Source: Opitutaceae bacterium
Lineage (GTDB): Bacteria; Verrucomicrobiota; Verrucomicrobiia; Opitutales; Opitutaceae
Reading direction: 5' to 3'
Assembly (NCBI GenBank): GCA_016711225.1
Contig: JADJTK010000022.1
Span: forward strand, 46,913 to 110,912
Length of the DNA: 64,000 nt
Shown here: positions 8,000 to 16,064 of the stretch, one piece after another
How the letters are laid out: each line of letters opens with the position of its first letter
Position numbering within the stretch: the stretch's first letter is position 1
Program-made: the position numbers and the translations under genes
The notes under the pieces: generated by a model
Told to the model about the DNA's origin: nothing
Databases searched by the model: none
What the model saw: only the letters and a program-made list of their open reading frames with translations

Positions 8000-10171
8000 A
8001 TGACCATCGCGCCCGCTCTCCTGCAACAGGTCGAGGATACCACCAACCGCATCGCCGCGGAGGCCATCCTGGCCCAACCCGGCCGCGACGACGGTCTGAT
8101 TCCCGCCTACAGTCTGCTCGGTCAGCTCTGCGACATGCTGGGCGACCATATCGACGCGCGACTGCCGGCGCACAACATGCGCGAGATTCTGGAAAAACGC
8201 CTCGATGCGGCGCTCCCGCTGGACGAGGAGTCGATCGCGCATCTGCAGCATTTCGCCGAGTACTATCCCCATGTGGTCGACGCCCTGCGCGACGACAAAC
8301 CGATCGAATTCAAGGAGCTCAAGGCCAAGGGCGGCGACGCACCGGTCGCCGCTGCGGTCAAGTCCGCCTTCACCGCGCCACCCGATGCGCTCATGGACAT
8401 GCGCCTCGAGGAGAATCGGGAGCTGCTCACCGAATTCCATTCTGAGGCGGTGGACCATCTTTCCCAGATCGAGGCCGCGCTGCTCCAGCTCGAGAACAAC
8501 CCCACCGACGCCGAGGCGATCAGCTCCATCTTCCGCTCGTTCCACACCATCAAGGGCGTATCGGGCTTCTTGCAGCTCACCCCGATGAACACGCTCACCC
8601 ACGAGGTGGAGTCGTTGCTCGATCTGGTGCGCAACAACAAGCTGGCCCTGACCTCGACGATCATCACCGAGATGCTCAAGGCGCGCGATGCGCTGCAGGC
8701 GCTTGTAGGGCAGATCACCGTGGCGCTGGAAAAGGGAATATTGCCCACCGAGATCATCCCCGTGGGGGGGCTCATCGTGGCCGTGAAGATGCTCGCCGCT
8801 GGTGGCAACGCCGCCCCGGCCGCCGCCGCACCGGTCGCCGCGCCTGTTGCCGGTGCTCCGGTGGCCCCCGTCGCCGCGCCGGCACCGGCCGCCGAGGAGG
8901 CGCCGCCCCCGATTCACTCTACGATGGAAGCGCTCACCGAGGCACCGCCCGCCATGCCGGCCCAGGCCGCGTTGCAGCAGGCGGCGGCCGCCGCCGGCGC
9001 GAAGAAGTCGAGCGGCCCGTCGACCATCCGCGTCAATACCGAGAAACTGGACTCGCTGATGGATGTCGTCGGCGAGCTGGTCATTCTGCAGAGCCAGCTT
9101 CAGGAGAGCGCCCAACATGTGCTGGAGGGCAACACCGCGTTGCAGCGCAATCTCGCCCAGGTGTCGCGCATCACCAAGGAGCTCCAGCACACATCGATGG
9201 CGCTGCGCATGATCCCGGTGAAGGCGACCTTCCAGAAGATGGAGCGGCTCGCCCGCGACTTGGCGCGCGACTGCGGCAAGAAGGTGACATTCTCCGTCGA
9301 GGGCGAGGACACCGAGCTCGACCGCACCGTGGTCGAGGAGATCAACGACCCGCTCATCCACATGGTGCGCAACTCGCTCGACCACGGCCTTGAACCGGCC
9401 GCCGAGCGGGCGAAAGTGGGCAAGCCCGAGTCGGGCAAGGTGCAGCTCAAGGCCTACCACCAGGGCAGCAATATCGTGTTGGAGATTACCGATGACGGTC
9501 GCGGTATTGACTCCAAGAAGGTGCTCGCCAAGGCGATCAAGCAGGGCCTCGTCCCGGAGCAGAACAGCCTTTCCCAGGAGGAGATCCTCAATCTCATCTT
9601 TCTGCCCGGTTTCTCCACCGCGGAGAAGGTCACCTCGATCTCCGGCCGCGGTGTGGGCATGGATGTCGTCCGCCGCAACATCGAGAAGCTGCGCGGCAAG
9701 ATCGAGATCGAGTCGGAACTCGGCAAGGGCTCGCGTTTCCGCATCATCCTGCCCCTGACCATGGCGATCATCGACGGCTTGATCGTGAAGGTTGGCGACG
9801 ATCGTTTCATCCTTCCCACGACCTCGGTGAAGATGGCCTACCGCCCGGCGGCCGAGACGGTGTTTACCGTCCAGGGACGTGGCGAGGTCCTCGACCTGCG
9901 CGGCAAGATCATCCCCTTGCACCGCCTGCACGAGAAGTTCGGCATCCAGCCGCGGGCGCACAACCCCGCCGAGGGCATTGTGGTGGTGGTGGAACTTTCG
10001 GGACGCACCAGCGGCCTGCTCGTCGACGAGATGGTCAGCAAGCAGGAGGTCGTTATCAAGAGCCTGGGCGCACTCATGCAGGGCTTGCCCGGAGTGGCGG
10101 GCGGCGCGATTCTGGGCGATGGCAACATCGCGCTGATCCTTGACCCGGCCTCGCTGCTGAGCGCCGCCTGA
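8000..10171 (+). CDS. cheA: CheA-type chemotaxis histidine kinase
   Basis: 723 residues from ATG 8000. The order is: an unfamiliar helical region (1-130); an Hpt domain with phospho-acceptor His182 in the FHTIKGVSGF motif; an Ala/Pro-rich linker (270-340) in place of a P2 domain; a P3 dimerisation domain (from about 344, KLDSLMDVVGELV); an HATPase domain (N box HMVRNSLDHGLE, G1 DDGRGID, G2 GRGVGMDVV); and a C-terminal CheW-like domain (588-720). It should autophosphorylate and pass phosphate to receivers in a chemosensory array. HDOD and receiver genes follow directly, and CheD is nearby on the other strand, but no receptor, CheW, CheB or CheR gene is in view. Confidence 0.92.
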   Translation: MTIAPALLQQVEDTTNRIAAEAILAQPGRDDGLIPAYSLLGQLCDMLGDHIDARLPAHNMREILEKRLDAALPLDEESIAHLQHFAEYYPHVVDALRDDKPIEFKELKAKGGDAPVAAAVKSAFTAPPDALMDMRLEENRELLTEFHSEAVDHLSQIEAALLQLENNPTDAEAISSIFRSFHTIKGVSGFLQLTPMNTLTHEVESLLDLVRNNKLALTSTIITEMLKARDALQALVGQITVALEKGILPTEIIPVGGLIVAVKMLAAGGNAAPAAAAPVAAPVAGAPVAPVAAPAPAAEEAPPPIHSTMEALTEAPPAMPAQAALQQAAAAAGAKKSSGPSTIRVNTEKLDSLMDVVGELVILQSQLQESAQHVLEGNTALQRNLAQVSRITKELQHTSMALRMIPVKATFQKMERLARDLARDCGKKVTFSVEGEDTELDRTVVEEINDPLIHMVRNSLDHGLEPAAERAKVGKPESGKVQLKAYHQGSNIVLEITDDGRGIDSKKVLAKAIKQGLVPEQNSLSQEEILNLIFLPGFSTAEKVTSISGRGVGMDVVRRNIEKLRGKIEIESELGKGSRFRIILPLTMAIIDGLIVKVGDDRFILPTTSVKMAYRPAAETVFTVQGRGEVLDLRGKIIPLHRLHEKFGIQPRAHNPAEGIVVVVELSGRTSGLLVDEMVSKQEVVIKSLGALMQGLPGVAGGAILGDGNIALILDPASLLSAA

Positions 10172-10181
10172 GATACTTTCC

Positions 10182-11063
10182 ATGACCATGCCCAACGTGC
10201 CCAAGCTCGAGGAGGTCTGTGAGAAGGCCGCACGGTTGCCGTGCTCGCCAATCCTGCTGCCGCGTCTTTCGAAGGCCCTGGCCGACGAGGGGACCACTGC
10301 GGAGGATCTGGAGGCTATCATCGTGGTCGATCCGGCGCTGGCCGCTGCCACGCTGCGACTGGCCAACTCGGCTTTCTTTCGTTCCGGCACGGAGTGCGAG
10401 ACCGTCTCCGAGTCGATCATCCGTCTGGGCTTTCGGGAGATCTACCGGCTGGCCGTCACCACTTTGGGAAGCCGCTGGTTCAATCACCCGGTGGAGGGCT
10501 ACGGCTGGGAGGCGGGCGATTTCTGCCGCCATTCCCTGTGCGTGGCGGTGGCCGCCGAGAAGATCGCGGAGGAGTCGGGCAAGGTGGACAAGGAGGTGGC
10601 GTACACTGCCGGCCTCATCCAGGGCATCGGCAAGCTCGCGATCGCCTTCGCCTGCGGCGAATTTTTCCCGGCAATCCGCGACCATCAGCGCACGGCCAAT
10701 TGTAGTTGGTGGCAGGCCGAACAGGCCGTGCTCGGCTATCATCAGTCGGAAGTGGGCGCACGGCTCCTGGAAATCTGGAAGTTCCCCGAGGCGCTTACCG
10801 AAGTGGTGCGCCACTCCGACCATCCGGCTGCCATCCCGGCGGCGCAGCGTGTGCTCATGGCGCATCTGCATGCCGCCAAGTTTGTGGCGACCAACCTTGG
10901 CGCCGGTGTGGCCGAGGACGGTTTCCTCATGGAGCTGGATAGCGAGCTGCTGATGGAACAGGGCTTCGTACCCGATCTGCTCATTGCCATCCAGCCTGTG
11001 GTGATGGAGGCGGTGACCAAACTGCTGCGCGACCAAGTGTCGCACGGTGCCGTGAAATTCTGA
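10182..11063 (+). CDS. HDOD domain signalling protein
   Basis: 293 residues; a second ATG 6 bp downstream is possible. The HDOD core is recognisable: LPCSPILLPRLSKAL, then DLEAIIVVDPALAAATLRLANSAFF, and SIIRLGFREIYRLAV. It is followed by a degenerate HD-like helical region with AGLIQGIGKLAIAF. HDOD proteins lack phosphodiesterase catalytic residues and act as adaptors in signalling and chemotaxis. The gene begins 10 bp after the cheA stop and 9 bp separate it from the receiver gene, so the three form one operon. It probably relays or gates output of the CheA-like kinase; that is inference. Confidence 0.88.
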   Translation: MTMPNVPKLEEVCEKAARLPCSPILLPRLSKALADEGTTAEDLEAIIVVDPALAAATLRLANSAFFRSGTECETVSESIIRLGFREIYRLAVTTLGSRWFNHPVEGYGWEAGDFCRHSLCVAVAAEKIAEESGKVDKEVAYTAGLIQGIGKLAIAFACGEFFPAIRDHQRTANCSWWQAEQAVLGYHQSEVGARLLEIWKFPEALTEVVRHSDHPAAIPAAQRVLMAHLHAAKFVATNLGAGVAEDGFLMELDSELLMEQGFVPDLLIAIQPVVMEAVTKLLRDQVSHGAVKF

Positions 11064-11072
11064 AGGGCCCCT

Positions 11073-11489
11073 ATGAACAGCGGAAGAATCTTGGTGATCG
11101 AGGACGATCCGCCCTCGCGGATGATGCTGGCCCGCGGGTTGCAGCGGCTGGGCTTCTCCGTCGAGGCGAGCCAGGACGCCATCGAGGCGCAGGCCCGCAT
11201 CCGCACTTCCGGGGCGACGGCCTACGATGCAGTTGTCGTCGATTTGCGGATGCCACGGATGGACGGGCTGGAGTTTGTCAGCTGGCTGGAGGGCCACGAT
11301 GCCAGCTTGGGCTGCATGCTGCTGACCGCGCAGCAGGAGGACGCGATGCGCGACCACCAGGAACACCCGGCGTTGCTTTTCCGCATGCAGAAGCCCACCA
11401 GCTTTCCGGTGCTTGGTGAGGCGCTGCAAAAGATCGTGGATTTCACCTTGGCCCACAGGGTGGAGAAGTCGGCCGTCGTCCGCGTGTAG
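11073..11489 (+). CDS. Single-domain response regulator (receiver)
   Basis: 138 residues forming a receiver domain. It has the acidic pair in ILVIEDDPPSR, the phospho-acceptor Asp in AVVVDLRMPRMDGLEF, Thr in MLLTAQQED and the conserved Lys in MQKPTSF. There is no output domain, as in CheY. It is the last gene of the cheA-HDOD-receiver operon and is the likely phosphoryl acceptor of the CheA kinase. The segment after the Thr differs from canonical CheY, so motor binding cannot be assumed. Confidence 0.88.
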   Translation: MNSGRILVIEDDPPSRMMLARGLQRLGFSVEASQDAIEAQARIRTSGATAYDAVVVDLRMPRMDGLEFVSWLEGHDASLGCMLLTAQQEDAMRDHQEHPALLFRMQKPTSFPVLGEALQKIVDFTLAHRVEKSAVVRV

Positions 11490-11715
11490 TTCGTGGGTGG
11501 TCGGACGGTGGCCAGCGACCAGGCTCGAGCGGCAACCCGGCGGAGGTGGAAGTGCTGTGCGCCTGCCGGGCGGGATCGCGCAGCGACGCGGTCGGGGCAT
11601 CGCTTACGACGCCAGCTCCGCAGCACCCGACTGATTGGATCGACGCCAAGGCCAACGAGAAAGGCCACCTTCGCGCGGTGGCCGACAACGACTGTCGCGG
11701 AGATCTGTATCCGGC

Positions 11716-12246
11716 TCAGGCCAGCGAAAACTGCTGGGTGCCGTTGGGCGTCTTCATCGAGATGGCCCCGCTCTTGACTTCGATGCTGATGGTGCGGTTG
11801 TGCGTGCCGCCGACGTCGTGGAGCGAAGGGCGCAACCCGTTGGTGCGAAACCATGCCTCCAGCGCCTGGATATTGCGTTCGCCGATTTTGAAGGGGTCGG
11901 TGCCGTTGAGCACACTGGCGCCACCGGCCACGAAGAACTTCGCGCGTTTGATGTCGCCCTTCACACCTTGGAACGAGCGAAAGAGTCCGAGCAACCCGGT
12001 GTCGGAAAACATCGACGGCTGGGTTTTCGCCTTCTCGGGCGAGATGGAGGAATCCGGCAGCATGTAGTGGAGCATGCCGGCCGCCTTGGTCATCGGATCG
12101 TAGGCGATGAGGCCGATGCACGAGCCGAGCGCGTAGGTGGTGAGGATCGCGTTGACGTTGTTGGACACAGCCATGTCTCCAACGCCCACGATGACTCGCT
12201 GGGCGAACAACGAACCTAGTCCCGCTGGGAGGGTTGGAGGCGGCAT
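11716..12246 (-). CDS. cheD: CheD, chemoreceptor glutamine deamidase
   Basis: 176 residues from ATG 12246; ATG 12294 would add 16 residues. The CheD family core is intact. The catalytic Cys is in TYALGSCIGLIAYDP and the His in GMLHYMLPDSS; there is a KFFVAGGASVL strand and an RNIQALEAWF helix. CheD deamidates Gln or Glu-methyl sites in chemoreceptors and binds CheC or phosphorylated CheY to set sensitivity. It lies convergent to the cheA operon, which supports a shared chemosensory system even though no receptor gene is visible. Confidence 0.88.
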   Translation of the reverse strand: MPPPTLPAGLGSLFAQRVIVGVGDMAVSNNVNAILTTYALGSCIGLIAYDPMTKAAGMLHYMLPDSSISPEKAKTQPSMFSDTGLLGLFRSFQGVKGDIKRAKFFVAGGASVLNGTDPFKIGERNIQALEAWFRTNGLRPSLHDVGGTHNRTISIEVKSGAISMKTPNGTQQFSLA

Positions 12247-12593
12247 GGAGAGGAAAGCGCTCGGCGCGGGACTGCGGGGGGTGCTGCTGAGCATGACCGC
12301 GGGTTGCGCCGACGTCCTTTCTTCGGTTGCGAGGGGGCGAACTTGAGCCGGAAGCGCCGCGATCGGGGGGGATTTTTCGCGGCGACGAGGTTCGGCGCCG
12401 CGGAGGCAGCTGGGGAGGGGGAAGGGCGGCACCGTCAGGACCGCGAAAGAACGCGAGCCACCCGGTGAGGCGCGAGGCTTCGGCTTACCACGGACGCTGC
12501 GCCCAACCGCCAACGGCGAAGCCGCACTCTATTCGCGGCGGCCCGGCGGTATTCCTTCCGTCTGGGCCGAAGCGGCAGGCGCCCCGCCTGCCT
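12247..12593. other. Intergenic region with GC hairpins
   Basis: About 350 bp without a credible gene. A perfect GGCAGGCG / CGCCTGCC hairpin at 12574-12592 directly follows the stop of the DUF1287 gene. It lacks a U-tract and looks more like one of the palindromic repeats of this genome than a terminator. Confidence 0.4.
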
Positions 12594-13178
12594 TCAATCG
12601 GGCGGCGGGAGGAGCGGGCGGAACTGGCCAGTGAGCGTCCAGCTGAAGAGCACGTCTTCTTCCTGCGCCCCTCGACCGATGTTGTGGATGACCAGCGGCG
12701 TGCCCGACTTCGCTCGACGATCGGAGACCACTCCGATGTGCACCAGACCGGTGCCCAGATCCCAGGTGACGATGTCGCCGGCGCGAAAACCGGTGGTGGC
12801 TTTGCGCGGGGGGAGCGACCAGCCCTTGCGCCGGAAGAAGGTCTGGAGATTGGGGACGCGGCGGTGGTCGATGTTGGCGTCGGGCTTTTTTAGGCCCCAG
12901 TTGCGCGGGTAAGTCGGGAAATGGGCGCGCATGTCCTCGTGGACCTGTTTCTGCAGATCGAATTGGTAGGCGGAGCGCAGGGCGCGGATGACGACGTCGC
13001 AGCACACTCCGGTGGAGGCGGGGACATCACCGCCGGGATACGCAAGCTTGCGGTAGGCAGGGTCGTAGGTGGTGGTCACTCCCACCTGGGCGCGCGCGGC
13101 GTCGGCGAGCGGTTCGGCGCGCAGGCCGTAGGCCGCCAGGAGTAGGAGCGAGCAGGCGAAAGGGCGGAAGCGAAGCAT
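12594..13178 (-). CDS. Secreted DUF1287 family protein
   Basis: 194 residues from ATG 13178, which puts a signal peptide (FACSLLLLAAYGLRAE) at the N-terminus. The mature part matches DUF1287: ARAQVGVTTTYDPAYRKLAYPGGDVPASTGVCCDVVIRALR, then HIGVVSDRR and VIHNIGRGAQEEDVLF. The Cys-Asp and His arrangement resembles NlpC/P60-like cysteine hydrolases, so a cell-wall peptidase or amidase role is plausible but not established. The frame is open upstream of the chosen start, but that stretch looks non-coding. It faces no obvious operon partner. Confidence 0.82.
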   Translation of the reverse strand: MLRFRPFACSLLLLAAYGLRAEPLADAARAQVGVTTTYDPAYRKLAYPGGDVPASTGVCCDVVIRALRSAYQFDLQKQVHEDMRAHFPTYPRNWGLKKPDANIDHRRVPNLQTFFRRKGWSLPPRKATTGFRAGDIVTWDLGTGLVHIGVVSDRRAKSGTPLVIHNIGRGAQEEDVLFSWTLTGQFRPLLPPPD

Positions 13179-13632
13179 TGGAGGGAAGGATAGGGGGCTT
13201 GGCGGCCCTGACTCAATCCGCGACCCTGGGATTGGGTAGGTCCGGTCTCCGGCCGGACACTTCCGCTGCACTCGCGCCCGGGCTCACGCCTCCCAGGTAA
13301 CCGGTCACAGGCCGGTCCTACCCACTCACTAGGCGCGACGCTTGCGCTGGCTGCCCAGCTTCGCAGGCCCGGAGGCTGGCGCCACGGCCTGCCGGGCGCT
13401 TCCGGGCATGAGCCCCGCGTCACCTTTTGTGAGCGCGGCGCGACCACTCAGTGCGGGGCGCCTTCGGCGAGCGGGACAAAACTGGATACTGGCGCGCGCT
13501 CGATCGTGTGGGCCATCGAGGGAGGGGCTGCCGGGCATCGGCATCTCCCGATGCGGGCCGGGGGCCGATTCCCTGGGAAACGGAGGTAAAGTCCCCGCGA
13601 AACCGACCGATCAAACAGCTATTCCAACACCC
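13179..13632. other. Long intergenic leader upstream of the pilus operon
   Basis: About 450 bp with no credible gene. 13229-13325 holds palindromic repeat sequence containing CCGGTCTCCGGCCGGAC and related arms. The stretch at 13530-13615 can fold: a GCATCGG / CCGATGC hairpin is followed by a GC-rich segment containing GGAAACGGAGGTAAAGTCC. It may be a structured 5' leader of the pseudopilin mRNA. It does not match a c-di-GMP riboswitch consensus that I can recognise. Confidence 0.35.
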
Positions 13633-14316
13633 ATGAATACCCTCGTGCCCACGCGTTTACGCCGTTCGTTGAGCGGCTTCACCATGATTGAAATGATCGG
13701 CGTGCTCGCGATCATCGCCATTCTCGCGGTGATCGTCGTTCCCAAGGTCTTCTCCACCATTGCCGGATCACGCGTCACAAGCGCGGTCGCCTCGGTCAAC
13801 GCCATGCGTACCGCCGTGACCGAGTTCGGCGGCCGTTTCGGGACGTTGCCGCTCACCAACAACAACTCGCGCATCGATGACCTGCTGATGACGGCCAACA
13901 TGCTTGAGAACCGCTTTGTGGTGAAGATCGGTACCCAGCCCGGCTCTACTCTGGTGGCTGGTGCCACCTGGGCGAACACCACCGGTACCTGGGTGGCGGC
14001 CGGCGGCTCCAATCAAAACGGCCAGTCGCGGTTGATTTGCGCCACCTCGACCACCGCCGCCCCCTCGACCGTTGCCGGCACCAATTTTCGGCTCAATGGC
14101 ACCTCCGATCTGCCGGCCGGTTCACGCGTCGTCGCCGCGGTGATCGTGGGTATCACCATCGCCGAGGCGCGCGATCTCAGCCTGCGCATCGACGGCGATT
14201 CCCTCTCGACTCCCCCGGCCACTCCGGCGGTCGCCGACAACGCCGGCAAAGTCGTCTACAACGCCCCTAACGGGGCCGGCGTGACGACCGCGTATATCTA
14301 CCTCGCGCATCAGTAA
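13633..14316 (+). CDS. Type IV pilin-like / major pseudopilin
   Basis: 227 residues from ATG 13633; the frame is open upstream but the start matches the prepilin layout. There is a short basic leader (MNTLVPTRLRRSLSG), a prepilin peptidase site before FTMIEM, Glu at +5, and a hydrophobic helix IGVLAIIAILAVIVVPKVF. The C-terminal part is Thr/Gly/Asn-rich and beta-like. It should assemble into a pilus or pseudopilus after cleavage by a prepilin peptidase, which is not in the window. It is the first gene of the secretion/pilus operon, 69 bp ahead of the ATPase gene, so it may be expressed more strongly than the rest. Confidence 0.88.
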   Translation: MNTLVPTRLRRSLSGFTMIEMIGVLAIIAILAVIVVPKVFSTIAGSRVTSAVASVNAMRTAVTEFGGRFGTLPLTNNNSRIDDLLMTANMLENRFVVKIGTQPGSTLVAGATWANTTGTWVAAGGSNQNGQSRLICATSTTAAPSTVAGTNFRLNGTSDLPAGSRVVAAVIVGITIAEARDLSLRIDGDSLSTPPATPAVADNAGKVVYNAPNGAGVTTAYIYLAHQ

Positions 14317-14334
14317 CAGTGCGCTTCCCCTGTT

Positions 14335-14368
14335 CCGGCGGCGCCGCCTCGTGCGGCTGCCGGCGGCT
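14335..14368 (+). promoter_or_regulatory. GC-rich intercistronic hairpin between pilin and ATPase genes
   Basis: The gap contains a GCCGC / GCGGC hairpin inside outer CCGG arms and no U-tract. Such a structure could stabilise the upstream pilin message or attenuate the downstream genes; this is inference. GAGGAG at 14370-14374 is the probable ribosome binding site for the ATPase gene. Confidence 0.35.
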
Positions 14369-14385
14369 GAGGAGTCCCCGCCGCC

Positions 14386-16062
14386 ATGGGCTTTTTCACC
14401 CCAGGTCTTCCGACCAAGCGTCTCGGCGACCGACTGCTCGATGCCTCGCTGATCTCACCGAACCAGCTTGAGCTGGCGCTGCGCGAGCAGAAGCGCACCG
14501 GCAAGCTGATCGGCACGGTGCTGCAGGATCTTGGCTTCATCACCGGCCAGGATCTGAGCGCCTTCCTCGCCAAGGACGCCCAGACGCCCACCGTCGATAT
14601 CGCCAAGGTCGTTTTTGATCCCGAGGTGATCGGACTGGTGCCCTTCGCCTACTGCAAGGAGGCGGGGCTGATTCCGATCGGCCGTACCGAGGACACCCTG
14701 ACGTTGGTGATGGCCGACCCGTTCAACGTGGTGGCCATCGACCGGGTCGAGCAGATCACCAATCTGCGCGTGGAGGTGCTCAATGCCCCGTTGCCCGACA
14801 TTCTCGAGAAGCTTTCCGCCGCCCACGACCGCAGCGGTTCACTCGACCAGACCATAGACGAGCTGATGTCCATCAGCGCGCGCTCGGCCGGCGACGACGC
14901 GGCCGCGCCCATGGTGCGTGCGATCGACCAGCTCATCGCGGCGGCGGTGCGCAAGAGCTCCAGCGACATCCATCTCGAGCCCGACGAGCGCTCGCTGCGT
15001 ATCCGGATGCGCAGCGACGGCGTGCTGCGGGCCTTCATGCTGGTGCCCAAGGATCTCCAGGATCCGCTGATCGCCCGCATCAAGGTGCTGGCCAACCTCG
15101 ACGTCTCCGAGACCCGGTTGCCGCAGGACGGGCGCTTTAGCACCACCTTGGGGCGGCGCGAACTCAATCTGCGCGTCTCCTGCCTGCCCACCATCTACGG
15201 CGAGAGTATCGTCATGCGTATCCTCGACAGCGGGGCGCTGCTGATGGAGCTGCCCTCGATGGGCATGCGCGCCGAGGACGAAGCCCGCCTGGCCAAGGCC
15301 ACGACCCGGCCGCACGGCATTGTGCTGGTCACCGGCCCCACCGGCAGCGGCAAGACCACCACTCTGTACACCGCCCTCAATGCGGTGAACCGGCATGAGC
15401 GCGCCGTCTTCACCCTGGAGGACCCGATCGAATACCGCCTGCCCTATATCCGCCAGACGCCCATCAACGAGAAGATCGGTCTGACCTTCGGCGCCGGCCT
15501 GCGCACGCTGCTGCGGCAGGACCCGGACGTGCTGCTGGTGGGGGAGACTCGCGACAAGGAGACCGCCCAGCTCATGGTGCGTGCCGCCCTCACCGGGCAT
15601 CTGGTTTTCAGTTCTCTCCACACCAACGACTCCTTCGGTGCGGTGCCCCGGCTGATCGATCTCGGGGTGGAACCCTTCCTGCTGCCGGCAACCCTGCACA
15701 TGATCGTCGCCCAGCGGCTGGTGCGCCGGCTCTGCCCGGTGTGCAAACAGCCCGTGCCCGACCCGGGCGCGCTGCTGCGCTCCTTCAATCTGCCGCCCCC
15801 CAAGGACCGTGAGCCGACCCTGTGGAAGGCCTGCGGCTGCCCCGAGTGCCATAACCAGGGATACCGCGGTCGGGTGGCGATCTTCGAGGTGCTCGAGATC
15901 GACGAGCCTTACCTGCCGCTGCTGCCGGAGGGCAACAGCGAGAAGCTCAAGGCCCTCGCCCGTGAGCGGGGTATGCCGCTGCTCTTCGACGACGGCGTGC
16001 GCCGGGCCTTCCGCGGCGACACCACCCTTGAGGAGGTCTACCGGGTCGCGTTCAACACCTGA
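14386..16062 (+). CDS. GspE/PilB-type assembly ATPase
   Basis: 558 residues. An N-terminal MshEN/T2SSE_N domain (RLGDRLLDASLISPNQLELALREQ) is followed by the secretion ATPase core. Walker A GPTGSGKTTTLYTAL is at about 317-331; the Asp box is EDPIEYRLP; Walker B is LLVGETRD, where Ile of the usual GEIRD is Thr; the His box is TGHLVFSSLHTND. A zinc-binding tetracysteine (CPVC and CPEC) lies near the C-terminus, as in GspE and PilB extension motors. It powers pseudopilus or pilus extension on the cytoplasmic face of the inner membrane with the GspF/PilC platform encoded next. Confidence 0.93.
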   Translation: MGFFTPGLPTKRLGDRLLDASLISPNQLELALREQKRTGKLIGTVLQDLGFITGQDLSAFLAKDAQTPTVDIAKVVFDPEVIGLVPFAYCKEAGLIPIGRTEDTLTLVMADPFNVVAIDRVEQITNLRVEVLNAPLPDILEKLSAAHDRSGSLDQTIDELMSISARSAGDDAAAPMVRAIDQLIAAAVRKSSSDIHLEPDERSLRIRMRSDGVLRAFMLVPKDLQDPLIARIKVLANLDVSETRLPQDGRFSTTLGRRELNLRVSCLPTIYGESIVMRILDSGALLMELPSMGMRAEDEARLAKATTRPHGIVLVTGPTGSGKTTTLYTALNAVNRHERAVFTLEDPIEYRLPYIRQTPINEKIGLTFGAGLRTLLRQDPDVLLVGETRDKETAQLMVRAALTGHLVFSSLHTNDSFGAVPRLIDLGVEPFLLPATLHMIVAQRLVRRLCPVCKQPVPDPGALLRSFNLPPPKDREPTLWKACGCPECHNQGYRGRVAIFEVLEIDEPYLPLLPEGNSEKLKALARERGMPLLFDDGVRRAFRGDTTLEEVYRVAFNT

Positions 16063-16064
16063 TC

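Noticed and set aside
7922..10420. 832-codon open frame antisense to cheA
   Set aside because: Composition is His/Gly/Arg/Leu-rich without motifs, as expected from the opposite strand of a GC-rich gene. The plus-strand CheA domains are unambiguous.
13179..13632. c-di-GMP (GEMM) or cobalamin riboswitch upstream of the pilin
   Set aside because: Neither the GEMM tetraloop-receptor core nor a B12-box is present. Kept only as a possible unknown leader.
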